Assembly: GCF_001593955.1 (NCBI RefSeq)
Contig: NZ_LTAZ01000016.1
Coordinates: 1-64,000, forward strand
Origin: Halalkalicoccus paucihalophilus
GTDB taxonomy: Archaea > Halobacteriota > Halobacteria > Halobacteriales > Halalkalicoccaceae
Reading direction: 5' to 3'
DNA length: 64,000 bases
Under the pieces are notes generated by a model. The model was not told where the DNA came from. It saw only the letters and a program-made list of their open reading frames with translations, and did not search any database. Positions 28,939 to 37,555 of the stretch are shown here, piece by piece (positions within the stretch are counted from its first letter, which is position 1; each line of letters opens with the position of its first letter). The translations under genes and the position numbers were made by a program.

Positions 28939-29437
28939 CCCGGGACACCCATCATTCCGCCATCGGAGTTCCCGTCACCTCCGGTGCTGGACCCATACGC
29001 TATAGCACCCTGTTCGACGATCGCGTCGCTCTCGGGCACGTCACCATCCGGGATCGGACTTTCTTCGACTGGACCGCCAGGGTTGCCGACGACGGTGCGA
29101 CCGACCATCCCGACCGACCTGTGCGGGATGCAGTAGTAGTCGTACGTGCCCGGTTCCTCGAACGTGTGTTTGAACGCTCCCGATGAGATGACTCCGCTAT
29201 CGAATGCGCTGGCGTCAGATGGAATCCGGTTCTCGTAGGCGGTCGCCGAGTGTGCTCCTGCCGCTATTTCGAAGCGGACGGTCGTGCCGGGGTCGACGTG
29301 GAGCCCGATCGGGTCGAAGTAGTTGTTCCCCATCCGGACGATGGGCGTTTCCTGTGCAGCGATTGGCCGGATGAGTCCAGCACTCGCGACTGTGCGGCCC
29401 CGAGCGCTCCCAGAAACTGGCGTCTACTGTAGGTCAT
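28917..29437 (-). pseudogene. halocyanin/plastocyanin-like copper protein, frameshifted in its signal peptide
   Basis: The N-terminus MTYSRRQFLGALGAA (from ATG 29435-29437) is a Tat signal with the twin Arg. After about 15 codons the frame shifts by one base, and the mature protein continues in another frame (SAGLIRPIAAQETPIVRMG, then NNYFDPIGLHVDPGTTVRFE). Blue-copper ligands are all present: His in GAHSATA, then Cys, His and Met in YYCIPHRSVGM. Either the gene is dead or the base call is wrong. Exported halocyanins carry electrons or bind copper. The tail turns Gly/Met-rich and runs into the SHOCT gene. Confidence 0.72.
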
Positions 29438-29766
29438 TATCTGATTGTTTGGTTTCATTATCCTCGGACGATACTGGCGAGTCGCTTCGCGAGTCCGGTC
29501 GATTGCTGGTCGGGCGTACGATAGCCGCCTCCAGTTCGTCCCGCTCGACGATGCCGATGAACTCGGCAGTCCGCTCCCCGTTCGCATAAACGAGCGTCGT
29601 GGGTGTCTTTCAAACACCGTACTCCTCGGCTCTCTCCAGATCGGTCTGGATGTCAACCTCCCGGAATTCGACATCCGGATACGCGTCCCAATGCCCTCGT
29701 TCTTCTCTCGCCTTGCGTTGCGCACGCCCCGTAAGTCTCCTGCGTGAAGAGGAGTATTTCGGTCAT
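29424..29766 (-). pseudogene. thioredoxin-family gene, decayed
   Basis: Reads MTEILLFTQETYGACATQG, then changes frame near 29700, continuing as GHWDAYPDVEFREVDIQTDL and ERAEEYGV. An in-frame TGA falls where KTPTTLVYANGERTAEFIG begins, and the frame ends EDNETKQSDNDLQ. The KTPTTLVY cis-Pro segment identifies the thioredoxin fold. The first Cys of the usual CxxC is Tyr (TYGAC). One frameshift, one nonsense codon and a lost active-site Cys make it a pseudogene. Its last codons overlap the halocyanin start, as in an operon. Confidence 0.72.
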
Positions 29767-29889
29767 AGTAGCTAGTATGGGATTGTAAATCTTGCACATT
29801 TCTACTCGCATCCGAAAGCTGCGAGGGTCTCATATTTCGGATTCCAAGGCTGCGTACGTGAGCAACCCCAGGGTTGGTGGTCGAACCGA

Positions 29890-30243
29890 TTACTCCGAGC
29901 GTTCGAGCTTGTCTCGGCGGGTTTCGAACTCCTCCTCCGTGAGATCACCACGGGCGTACGCCATGCGCAATTCCTCCATCGCAGGATTCCACGACGACTG
30001 CGATTCCGTCACGCGACGGAAGACGAGATATCCTCCACCCAGTAGGACGAGGAGGAAGACCAGCGGGACAAGCATCCCAACGAGTGGCCACCAGCCGCTA
30101 GTCGTCCCGTATCCGCCCATCATTCCACCGTAGCCCATCATCCCGCCGAATCCCATTCCCATCGTGAGCAAGGGGAGAACGATGATCGCCCCGAGGATGA
30201 GGAGGACGATGGTTATAGTGTCGAGTTGATTCGATGATGACAT
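29890..30243 (-). CDS. SHOCT-domain membrane protein 3
   Basis: A 117-residue protein with an N-terminal helix (IVLLILGAIIVLPLLTMGMG), a Gly/Met/Tyr-rich linker (FGGMMGYGGMMGGYG), a second helix (LVGMLVPLVFLLVLLGGGYL) and a SHOCT tail (AMEELRMAYARGDLTEEEFE). Six bases separate it from the DUF302 gene upstream, so the two are co-transcribed. Confidence 0.86.
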   Translation of the reverse strand: MSSSNQLDTITIVLLILGAIIVLPLLTMGMGFGGMMGYGGMMGGYGTTSGWWPLVGMLVPLVFLLVLLGGGYLVFRRVTESQSSWNPAMEELRMAYARGDLTEEEFETRRDKLERSE

Positions 30244-30249
30244 CGATGC

Positions 30250-30666
30250 TTAGACCTCCGACGAGGATTCGAGTTCGTCCACGACACTGGCGAGGACGCG
30301 CTCGAAGCGGTCGTGGACCTCGTTCGCGATTGAATCGAGCGCCTCGTTGTCGGCGATGCCAACCAGCTGTTGCGGATCAACTGCACTCACCATGACCTCG
30401 CCGTCGTCGGTTTCGTAGACGATGACGTTACACGGGAGGAGTGCGCCGAGTTCGATCTCTTCGTTTAGCCCCTCGTGCGCGAGTGCCGGATTGCACGCAC
30501 CGAGGATGCGGTACTGTCGGAACTCCTCGCCGAGTTTCTCCTCGAGCGTCGCTTGGACGTCGATGTCACAGAGGACGCCGAATCCTTCGTCTTTGAGCGC
30601 GTCAATCGTAGTCTCGACCACCTGGTCGAAGTCATTGGAGACGGACGTTTGTATTGTGTACTTCAT
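30250..30666 (-). CDS. DUF302-family protein
   Basis: A 138-residue protein with the DUF302 fold: MKYTIQTSVSNDFDQVVETT, LKDEGFGVLCDIDVQATL, the conserved RILGACNPALAHEGL and LLPCNVIVYETDDGEVMVSA, and DPQQL. DUF302 proteins recur in copper and sulfur gene clusters in bacteria and archaea. The conserved Cys in GACNPALA may bind a metal or thiol; the exact role is unknown. Followed by SHOCT protein 3 in the same transcript. Confidence 0.9.
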   Translation of the reverse strand: MKYTIQTSVSNDFDQVVETTIDALKDEGFGVLCDIDVQATLEEKLGEEFRQYRILGACNPALAHEGLNEEIELGALLPCNVIVYETDDGEVMVSAVDPQQLVGIADNEALDSIANEVHDRFERVLASVVDELESSSEV

Positions 30667-30759
30667 GCAATATACTACATTACTGGGGGTCTTAAGGGTG
30701 TGGTTTCGAAGCGGTTGTCACGGATGGAGTCATCCGTGTTGAAACTGGCACCGGATGGA

Positions 30760-31110
30760 TCATCCGGCACGTTCCAACTGTTCACGCCGCCGTTCGAATT
30801 CGTCGTCAGAGAGCTCGCCACGGGCGTAGCGCTCTCTGAGGGTCGACAGCGGCCGTTCGTTGTTTCCAGCTCCAGTACGCGTCGCGAGCGCGAAGATGAG
30901 GTAAAGGGGGATCGCGAGCAGTAGCCCCATCCAGAGGAGACCCCACAGCCCCATCGCGCCGCCGAAGAGTCCCCATCCTCCGCCCATCATGCCGCCACCG
31001 TAGCCGCCGCCCATAGCGGCAGCTGCGCCGGTCATCGGGACCAGCAGCCAGATGGCGAGTAGCGTAAGTCGACGAGCAGTGCGTCCGATGTGGGTGGTGA
31101 GTTGCGTCAT
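30760..31110 (-). CDS. SHOCT-domain membrane protein 4
   Basis: A 116-residue protein with an N-terminal hydrophobic signal/anchor (LTLLAIWLLVPMTGAAAAMG), a Gly/Met-rich stretch (GGGYGGGMMGGGWGLFGG), a second helix (LWMGLLLAIPLYLIFALATR) and the SHOCT tail (STLRERYARGELSDDEFERR). It is the most diverged of the four SHOCT paralogues and lies next to a secreted Met/His-rich protein. Confidence 0.85.
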   Translation of the reverse strand: MTQLTTHIGRTARRLTLLAIWLLVPMTGAAAAMGGGYGGGMMGGGWGLFGGAMGLWGLLWMGLLLAIPLYLIFALATRTGAGNNERPLSTLRERYARGELSDDEFERRREQLERAG

Positions 31111-31167
31111 TATCTTGAGTTGGTGAGTCGCGGTGTTCTGTCGAAGCGATCGAAACGGTCAGGGTCG

Positions 31168-31464
31168 TCAGCAGTGGCCCTGCCCGTACATCCTGCCGTT
31201 GTAGTCGTCGTCAGCCATGTCCTGGGCCATTTCGTCGACGGTCACACCCATATGCGACTCCATCCACTCGACAGCACCGGGGCCCATGTGCTCGGTCATG
31301 TGGCCTTCCATCCAGGCCGCCCAGTCGGCGGTGGTCCCGTCGTACGGGAGCGCGTCGTCTGCGATCGTTTGGTTGCCGTGTGCGCTGACCACAGGCGCAG
31401 CGAACGCGAGTCCGACGATCGCGAGCGCCACGAGCAGCCAGCGGCCGATGGTGAAGTTGGTCAT
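31168..31464 (-). CDS. secreted small Met/His-rich protein
   Basis: A 98-residue protein with a clear N-terminal signal (WLLVALAIVGLAFAAPVVSA). The mature part carries repeated Met/His/Asp-Glu helices (WMEGHMTEHMGPGAVEWMES, then HMGVTVDEMAQDMADDD) and ends MYGQGHC. Methionine and histidine clusters of this sort bind Cu(I)/Cu(II) in periplasmic-type copper proteins. The location among copper genes supports a role as an extracellular copper sponge or chaperone; this is inference. Confidence 0.72.
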   Translation of the reverse strand: MTNFTIGRWLLVALAIVGLAFAAPVVSAHGNQTIADDALPYDGTTADWAAWMEGHMTEHMGPGAVEWMESHMGVTVDEMAQDMADDDYNGRMYGQGHC

Positions 31465-31774
31465 TGTCTTTTTCCTCGGTTAGTCGTAGGCCCCCTCAGG
31501 AGTTATCGCGATGGGTGTGAACCCAAGCAAGAGAACGTTCGAGAACGTGTATAGAGCGTTTTAATCGTTTTTCAGGAACAGAGCCGTTCGTAGCCGCTGA
31601 ATTCGATGAGGATTAGGTTCGCCCCCCTCATTCGTCATGCAACGGTTGAAGCCAGCGATCGTGAGACGATTTACTTTGGAATGTTAACCACAACTGCAGA
31701 AAGGCCTCCTCCCCTACTAGGTTGCCTGAGAGCGACGAAGAAAGTCGGCGTCCAAGAATCGATGCGGTTGTGGC
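31465..31774. other. gene-free stretch
   Basis: Contains the promoter of the secreted Met/His-rich gene at its left end. A short AACAGAGCCGTTC at 31577 resembles the core of the IS5-type ends but lacks the GGTTTC part. No gene recognised. Confidence 0.35.
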
Positions 31775-32113
31775 CTACGCCATCGAGCGGCAGGACTCCG
31801 CGCACTCGCGGAGCGGTTCGACACAGGCCTGACAGTGGTCGTGGTCGTGCTGTTCACACTCGTCGGCGCAAGCTTCACAGACGTCAGCACACGTCTCGGC
31901 AATGTCGCTGTTGAATTGCGAGCCCGATGCACAGAGCTGAGCGCACGTCGAGGCAACTGTGACCACGTCGCGACAGAGTCGGAGGCACTCCGCCATCTCC
32001 TCGCCCTTACCGATGCACTCGTCGGCGCAATGGGCGCAGGCTTTCACGGCTTCGTGACAGTTGTCGATACACTCGCGGGTCGAATCGTCGAGCAGATCGT
32101 TGATCTGAGCCAT
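31775..32113 (-). CDS. four-helix-bundle copper-storage (Csp-like) protein
   Basis: About 112 residues from MAQINDLLDD. Cysteines are spaced every three to seven residues along helices: ECIDNCHEAVKACAHCADEC, ECLRLCRD, STCAQLCASG, TCADVCEACADECEQHDHDHC and CVEPLRECAESC. This matches the Csp/DUF326 family, whose four-helix bundles fill with Cu(I) through inward-facing Cys. There is no signal peptide, so it should be cytosolic. It is probably copper-induced, given the Lrp-TRASH regulator next door. Confidence 0.9.
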   Translation of the reverse strand: MAQINDLLDDSTRECIDNCHEAVKACAHCADECIGKGEEMAECLRLCRDVVTVASTCAQLCASGSQFNSDIAETCADVCEACADECEQHDHDHCQACVEPLRECAESCRSMA

Positions 32114-32364
32114 CGCATTCAGTACTACGAGAGACTCCTTTTCGTGAGTTGTGGCTACCAATCCAAGTGGGGAAACAAACGATCCCCTCCGGTCCGCTTA
32201 GGGGCTCGAAAAGGCAGATCTCGGTCATCTGGTACATAGATGAATCAGCGTCTGACTTCACGTTGGAGCGAATTGGCTCCCCAGTCGTTTCACAACCCGA
32301 AATAGAAGGCTGATCAATCCATGGTTTGTAACAGCGGACAAAGACCCCACTCAGACAGACACGT

Positions 32365-32964
32365 CTATTCGTCGGCTGCCTGTTTCAGGGATTCGTACTG
32401 CTCGACTATTTTCTCCGCGCACGACGAGCAACAGACGTGATACAGGTCTCCGGAGTCCATCTCTACTTTTTGACCATCCCCCGAGATCGGTTTTCCACAG
32501 ATCGTACACTCAATCGTTAGGTCGTCTGTTCCGAGCTGCGGCTGCCACGAAGAACCCAGAATTGACGACACGTAATAATCCTTGATCTGATCGTCGCTCA
32601 GCGTGTCAGTGAGCAGCGAGCGGAGTTCGGCCGGGGGAAGAACCGCCTTGACGACCACCGTCGAGTCGACTGTGTAGAAGACGTGTTCCACCCCGTCGAC
32701 ATCTTGCAACTGGGAGAAGACGTCTTCAGCATGGGCGAGTCGCGTGTCGATTACCACGAGACACTCGTCCTCGTCGGCGAACTTCGTTCGATCCACGTCA
32801 ACCGTGAACCGCCGTATCACGCCGAGATCACGCAGTCGGTCGACACGATTTGAAACGGTCGGTGGTGAGAGTTCTACCTCCTCCGCAATTTCGCGAAACG
32901 ACCGACGGGCGTCCTCCAGTAACAACTCCAAAATAACTGCATCTGTTGAATCTAGCTCAGCCAT
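32365..32964 (-). CDS. Lrp/AsnC-type regulator with C-terminal TRASH metal-sensing domain
   Basis: A 199-residue protein. The N-terminal AsnC HTH is LDSTDAVILELLLEDARRSF and the following ELSPPTVSNRVDRLRDLGV. The middle is an RAM-like domain (DDECLVVIDTRLAHAEDVF). The C-terminal TRASH domain carries ECTICGKPI ... YHVCCSSCAEKIVEQYE. In Halobacterium a protein of this architecture (VNG1179C) activates the copper ATPase gene in response to metal. It is divergent from the YHS permease at 33214, its likely target, and is a paralogue of the regulator at 42673. Confidence 0.9.
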   Translation of the reverse strand: MAELDSTDAVILELLLEDARRSFREIAEEVELSPPTVSNRVDRLRDLGVIRRFTVDVDRTKFADEDECLVVIDTRLAHAEDVFSQLQDVDGVEHVFYTVDSTVVVKAVLPPAELRSLLTDTLSDDQIKDYYVSSILGSSWQPQLGTDDLTIECTICGKPISGDGQKVEMDSGDLYHVCCSSCAEKIVEQYESLKQAADE

Positions 32965-32985
32965 AGGTACATGGATGGGCTGGGA

Positions 32986-33013
32986 CGTTTTCTGACTACT
33001 GCTATTGAAAACG
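32986..33013. promoter_or_regulatory. candidate operator: CGTTTTC-N14-GAAAACG
   Basis: A perfect 7-bp inverted repeat (32986-32992 and 33007-33013) lies 22 bases before the start of the Lrp-TRASH gene and about 200 before the divergent permease. Lrp-type regulators often bind such dyads. The assignment is inferred from position. Confidence 0.4.
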
Positions 33014-33213
33014 ATGCTGATGAAACGAGGATCTCGTCCTTATGAGTCATGCGAAACGCGGCCTGAAGGAGTAGCTGCCTGTGTTTAATTCACCAGCGTA
33101 TTCAGAGTGTGGTATCTCAGCCGTCAACACGTTACGGACAGAAAATTACGACACTGTCTCACCCCTGGAGTGTTAGCCGAAGCTCCGTAAAAGATCGAAC
33201 CCCAAGTGGGGAT

Positions 33214-34542
33214 ATGGAGAAAAAAGAATACGCGATCCTTGCCGTCATCGCGCTCGCGACGGTCGCACTCGGTGTCCTCACGACATCGAAGCCCTTGTGG
33301 CCGTTCTTCGTCGAGAGCACGCGCCAGTTCCTGACGACGACCGCAGCGATGGCGTGGATCACGTGGTGGGCGCTCGTGATCGGCTTCGCAATCGCCGGTG
33401 GCGTCGAAGCCTGGACGTCCGACGAGAAGGTCTCGGACCTGTTAGAGGGCCACGGCTTCCGGGAGATCGGGTACGGGTCGCTGTTCGGGTTCGTGTCATC
33501 GTCATGCTCATACAGCGCCATCGCGACCGCGAAGAACCTCTTCAAGAAAGGGGGCTCGGCGGCGGCCACCCTCGGCGCGTTCATGTTCGCGTCGACCAAC
33601 CTCGTCATCGAGATCGGTATCGTCATCTACCTCCTGCTGGGCTGGCAGTTTCTCGTCGCGGACGTCGTCGGCGGCTTCATGCTGATCGGCCTGATGGCCT
33701 TCGGCTTCGTCTACCTCACGCCCGACGAGGTCATCGAGCAGGCCCGAGAGAACATTCAAGACGAGGGCGACTCGACCGTCCAGGATCCGGTCTGCGGGAT
33801 GGAGGTTGACCCCGAGGAAGCCGACTACTCGACCGAGCACGACGGTCAGACCTACTACTTCTGCTCGCAGTCCTGTAAGGACAGCTTCGACCCGGAAGAG
33901 GCCAATACCACGATTCGCGAACAGGCAACCTCCCTCTCGGGTTGGAAGGCGCTCGCGGACAAGCAGTGGTCGGAGTGGGGGATGCTCTGGGACGAAATCG
34001 CCATCGGCTTCATCTTCGCCGGTCTCATCGCTGGCTTCATCCCCGAGAGCGTCTGGACCTCCGTCTTCTCCGGGCCGACGTTCGGACTCCCGGTGTACGT
34101 CTTCTGGACGGCAGTACTGGGAGCGGTCATTGGCGTCGCGACGTTCGTCTGCTCGGTCGGAAACGTCCCGTTCGGCGCTGTCCTCTACGCCAACGGCTTG
34201 CCGTTCGGGTCGGTGCTCTCGTACATCTATGCGGACCTCATCGTCCCACCGATCATGGACGCGTACCGTGAGTACTACGGCACGAAGTTTGCGGCCATCC
34301 TTTCGGGAATGATCTTCGTCTCCGCCGTGCTCACGGGCTTTGTCATTCATTTCATCTTCCTCGGGGCGGGGGTCATCCCAGACCCATCGAGCGTCCAGAT
34401 TGCAGAGGTGAAGATCGAGATGAACTACAAGATGGTATTGAACGTCCTCGCAACGGTGTTCTTCCTATTCCTCTACTGGCTACACCGTTCGGACTCGATT
34501 GGAGAGGAGGAGCACGGCGAGCACGCTCACACCGCCGACTAA
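33214..34542 (+). CDS. DUF318/ArsP-type permease with internal YHS domain
   Basis: About 442 residues from MEKKEYAIL. Two four-helix halves of the DUF318 permease fold contain the paired signatures SSCSYSAIATAKNLFKKGGS (half 1) and FVCSVGNVPFGAVLYANGLP (half 2). They flank a soluble YHS domain (VQDPVCGMEVDPEEADY, then YYFCSQSCKDSF) with four metal-ligand Cys. ArsP-like relatives export organoarsenicals or other compounds; here the YHS insert and context point to metal export or sensing. It is divergent from an Lrp-TRASH regulator. A second such permease is at 35516. Confidence 0.9.
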   Translation: MEKKEYAILAVIALATVALGVLTTSKPLWPFFVESTRQFLTTTAAMAWITWWALVIGFAIAGGVEAWTSDEKVSDLLEGHGFREIGYGSLFGFVSSSCSYSAIATAKNLFKKGGSAAATLGAFMFASTNLVIEIGIVIYLLLGWQFLVADVVGGFMLIGLMAFGFVYLTPDEVIEQARENIQDEGDSTVQDPVCGMEVDPEEADYSTEHDGQTYYFCSQSCKDSFDPEEANTTIREQATSLSGWKALADKQWSEWGMLWDEIAIGFIFAGLIAGFIPESVWTSVFSGPTFGLPVYVFWTAVLGAVIGVATFVCSVGNVPFGAVLYANGLPFGSVLSYIYADLIVPPIMDAYREYYGTKFAAILSGMIFVSAVLTGFVIHFIFLGAGVIPDPSSVQIAEVKIEMNYKMVLNVLATVFFLFLYWLHRSDSIGEEEHGEHAHTAD

Positions 34543-34789
34543 CGCTCTCGGTCTCTCTCGTTCAGTCGGTCAGCATCTTTGCTGTGCCAGTAGTCGGTAA
34601 TCGTGGTGACGAGTTCGTCGATGGATCTGACGCCTCGGGCTGGGACAGACACCCCGCGACCCCGGCGAAATAGCACTTGCACGCAATATAGACACGGCTG
34701 GTGAAAACAGGGTCACACGGACGTAGCTCGTCTCGAGTTCAGCACCGATGACGATGGTACCAAACGGTTCTAGTTCGCGGTAGCGATTG
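34539..34789 (-). pseudogene. remnant of a haloarchaeal hypothetical gene
   Basis: Two pieces in different frames: TIVIGAELETSYVRVTLFSP and ASAISPGSRGV, then after a one-base shift near 34650 VSVPARGVRSIDELVTTITD and YWHSKDADRLNERDRER to a TAG at 34539-34541. The composition is clearly protein-like but the frame is broken. It lies between a permease and a membrane-anchored regulator. Family not recognised. Confidence 0.5.
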
Positions 34790-35392
34790 CTAGTGCGCTT
34801 GATTCTGCTGCAAGTCGTCACTCGGATAGATTCGATACGTCCGCCCCTGCCGTTCACGATACAACAATCCGCGCTTCTCGAGGGCGCTGACCGTCTGACT
34901 AACCTTGCTCTTCGAGAAGTCTGAGCGATCCCGCAGTTCGATCTGCGTAATGCCGGGCGAGGATAGGACTGGTTCGAGGATACGGCGTTCGTCTTCCGGA
35001 AGGAGGTCTAACACGCGAGCCTGTGGCTGAGATTCTGGATTGATAGCCCCATCTGGTTGGGTGGCCCCCTCCGGCGAATCGGCGCTCTCAGGGTTGGTCG
35101 GAACCGCCATCCCATTCTGTGAGCGGTCCTTTACATCTGTGCTGGTGAGGTCGTCCCGAGCCGCGAGATACCCCCCACCGATGACAGCCGAGACGAGGAG
35201 GGTCCCGAGGACGTACCAGAGCGGATTCGTTCCGTGAACTGCCCCCATCGACATGCCCATCATCGATCCCATCTCCTCGAAGGCCTGCTGTTGCTGGTAC
35301 GCTTGCCAGCTGAGCACACTGCCGACAATGAGGACGGCAGCGACCAGGCCACCGACGACTGTATCGGCTCGTCGTCGGTTCATCCATCCCAC
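34790..35392 (-). CDS. membrane-anchored winged-helix regulator
   Basis: A 200-residue protein with two N-terminal membrane segments (about 12-30 and 55-75) separated by a Met-rich loop (MGSMMGMSMGAVHG), a linker, and a C-terminal winged helix (LLPEDERRILEPVLSSPGIT, then FSKSKVSQTVSALEKRGLLY). Haloarchaeal proteins of this layout are presumed membrane-bound transcription regulators. The Met-rich extracellular loop could sense copper, in line with the island, but this is inference. Convergent with the permease upstream and codirectional with the next permease. Confidence 0.82.
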   Translation of the reverse strand: MGWMNRRRADTVVGGLVAAVLIVGSVLSWQAYQQQQAFEEMGSMMGMSMGAVHGTNPLWYVLGTLLVSAVIGGGYLAARDDLTSTDVKDRSQNGMAVPTNPESADSPEGATQPDGAINPESQPQARVLDLLPEDERRILEPVLSSPGITQIELRDRSDFSKSKVSQTVSALEKRGLLYRERQGRTYRIYPSDDLQQNQAH

Positions 35393-35515
35393 CTCAATCT
35401 GCCGGTATACTCGTTCATGCCTGAGAGTTGGCGAGACATCGGTGTACCAGTTATGATTAACCGAAACAATACTTGGGGCTGCTTGGCCACGATACTTGGT
35501 ATTGAGACGTGGCGG

Positions 35516-36919
35516 TTAGTGATGCTCATGGCTCTGGGAAGCTTCTGTCCCTGAGACTTGTGGGTGGTGATGTGCAAATTCGGAGGGATGTTTCTCGAAC
35601 ACTCGCTTGCACCGATTCGAGCAAAAGTAGTACATCTCGCCGTCGTGGGTGAGGCTCAGGCCGCTATCGTCCGTCCGCATTCCACAGACTGGATCGCAGT
35701 ACTGCCCGGGCGCGCCGAGTCCTCGCTGGTAGACGTACAGGAGGAATCCGGAAAGCGCGAACGCGATCACGTTGAGGTAGAATGTGTAGTTGAGTTCGAA
35801 GTACGTCTGTTCGGACGCCGTCTGCCCGCCAGCGAGGTTCGGTATGATGCCGAGGGCGTTGAACAGTTCCTCCATGAGAAAGCCCGTGAAGGCCATCGTC
35901 ACGAAGAACACGCCGAGAATGTACGCCATCACCTTCCAACCGTAGTACTTCCGATAGACGTTCAAGACGGGAATCGTGATGAGATCGGCGTAGACGAACG
36001 CGATGACGCCGGCGAAGCTGACGCCACCGCCCCACAGCGCGACCGCAAAGGGGACGTTCCCAATGCTCCCGACGAAGCTGATGACAGCAATGGCCACGCC
36101 CATAATCGCGTTCTCGGCGCTCACGAGCAGCCCTTCGCCCTGAAGGAAGAGTGCATTCCAGACCCACTGTGGGACGAACACGATGACGAACCCCGAAATG
36201 AGAAACCCGGCGATGACGTCCTTCCAGATCATCGACCACTCCTTGCGGTACTGGTTGCCGATTTTATACCAGCCACCCCACGAGAGCAACTCGTCGCGCC
36301 AGCCGCCGCTGCTGGCTGCCTCCTGCTGATAGGTCTCCATACAGCCTTCCGAGCAGAACTTCAGCGTCTCGCCCCCGTCGGTCATCAGCGAGTATTCATC
36401 TTTGCCCTCCATCCCGCAGGTCGGATCCTCAGTGATACCGTGCTCCTGATCGCGCTGGTTCAGCTCTTGGCGAACCTGATCGAAGAGGTTCGCAGGGAGC
36501 GTCAGATGGACGAGCAGCGCCATCACGGCGATGAGGATGACACCGCCGAGGAGTTCCGCCACCAAGAATTCCCACCCGAGGAGGATCAGTATCATCAGGC
36601 CGAGTTCGACGATGAGGTTCGTTGAGGCGAACATGAACGCGAGGACGTTCACCGCGTGCGCACCCTTCTTGAACAGGCCCTTCCCGATGGCGACCGCGCC
36701 GAAGCTACAGCCGCTACTCGCGGCGCCGAACACCGTCGCCTTCGTGAGTCCACTCAGATTTTCCTCTCCGAGGACCCGAGCCATCCGCTCCTTCGAGACG
36801 TAGACCTGAACGAGGCTCGTGATCACTAGGCCCATGATGATCGCCCACGCGGCGGTCCAGAGAAAGCCGACGCCGATCCGCAACGACTCGAGAAGTCCGT
36901 TGACGAGGGCCGCTTGCAT
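35516..36919 (-). CDS. DUF318/ArsP-type permease with two YHS domains
   Basis: About 467 residues from MQAALVNGLL. It has the same two-half permease fold as the protein at 33214: SSGCSFGAVAIGKGLFKKGA in half 1 and FVGSIGNVPFAVALWGGGVS in half 2. One YHS-like domain lies between the halves (EDPTCGMEGKDEYSL ... FCSEGCMETYQ) and a second sits at the C-terminus (YCDPVCGMRTDDSGLSLTHD ... YFCSNRCKRVFEKHPSEF), followed by a His-rich tail. The extra YHS and His tail suggest a metal-loading or sensing role. Confidence 0.9.
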   Translation of the reverse strand: MQAALVNGLLESLRIGVGFLWTAAWAIIMGLVITSLVQVYVSKERMARVLGEENLSGLTKATVFGAASSGCSFGAVAIGKGLFKKGAHAVNVLAFMFASTNLIVELGLMILILLGWEFLVAELLGGVILIAVMALLVHLTLPANLFDQVRQELNQRDQEHGITEDPTCGMEGKDEYSLMTDGGETLKFCSEGCMETYQQEAASSGGWRDELLSWGGWYKIGNQYRKEWSMIWKDVIAGFLISGFVIVFVPQWVWNALFLQGEGLLVSAENAIMGVAIAVISFVGSIGNVPFAVALWGGGVSFAGVIAFVYADLITIPVLNVYRKYYGWKVMAYILGVFFVTMAFTGFLMEELFNALGIIPNLAGGQTASEQTYFELNYTFYLNVIAFALSGFLLYVYQRGLGAPGQYCDPVCGMRTDDSGLSLTHDGEMYYFCSNRCKRVFEKHPSEFAHHHPQVSGTEASQSHEHH

Positions 36920-37239
36920 ATATAGACTATCGCAGTCATCTGTCTTGTTAGTTGTTCTTAAGAAACGGTGGTAGTTCGCTGGAGTAATTTTTGTATTCAA
37001 AGGTAATCCGTGCTATTAGCTGTGGTCAACCGTTCGAGGACTGTGTTCACGCTCAACAGTTGATGCGCGTCACTGATTCGGTTCGCTGATTGTTGCTTGT
37101 TCTTTCGTAGAGAGGTCTCACAGAGGTGAGCGTAGTACCGTTGTTTCTCCAACATATTCCCGTGCCGTGTTGACAGAGCGACTCTCCCTTTCGAATTGTA
37201 AGAGAAACCCGAATGAAGGAGTCGAGCGTATCTCTAGTC

Positions 37240-37539
37240 ATGAGCACGACTACCACAAATCAGGACACGTACGAAACAGAATCCACGACCAGTCTGATGC
37301 ACCTCGATGCGCTGGCACTGGCAGGTGCAGCAGCAGTCGTCTCTGCCGTCGTAATGCTCCTGCTCGGCATGTTCGGCGCGATTGGCGTCTACGAGGGTGC
37401 GGTCGCGATGATGGAACAGTGGCACCTGTTCTTCGAACCGACTGTCGTCGGGACAGTGGCGGGCATGGTCGAGGCAGCGGTGATCAGTTTCGTCCTCGTG
37501 TACGCCTTTGCGTGGCTATACAACGTCTTCGCACGCTGA
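37240..37539 (+). CDS. two-helix membrane protein
   Basis: About 99 residues from MSTTTTNQD (an ATG nine codons upstream is possible). Two membrane segments: ALALAGAAAVVSAVVMLLLG and VAGMVEAAVISFVLVYAFAW, separated by an aromatic amphipathic stretch (MEQWHLFFEPT). It precedes a START-domain gene by 16 bases, so the two are probably one transcript. It resembles small haloarchaeal membrane proteins near metal genes; function unknown. Confidence 0.75.
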   Translation: MSTTTTNQDTYETESTTSLMHLDALALAGAAAVVSAVVMLLLGMFGAIGVYEGAVAMMEQWHLFFEPTVVGTVAGMVEAAVISFVLVYAFAWLYNVFAR

Positions 37540-37555
37540 ATCGAGGAGCCAATCC

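Noticed and set aside
31577..31589. AACAGAGCCGTTC, similar to the IS5-type ends
   Set aside because: Shares 13 bases with the end at 17228 but lacks the GGTTTC half and any transposase nearby; too weak to call.
33508..34350. 280-codon minus-strand frame antisense to the first YHS permease
   Set aside because: Shadow frame opposite a clear DUF318 permease.
35558..36625. 355-codon plus-strand frame antisense to the YHS permease
   Set aside because: Mirror frame of a well supported membrane protein; composition is Glu/Asp/His/Arg-rich without hydrophobic core.
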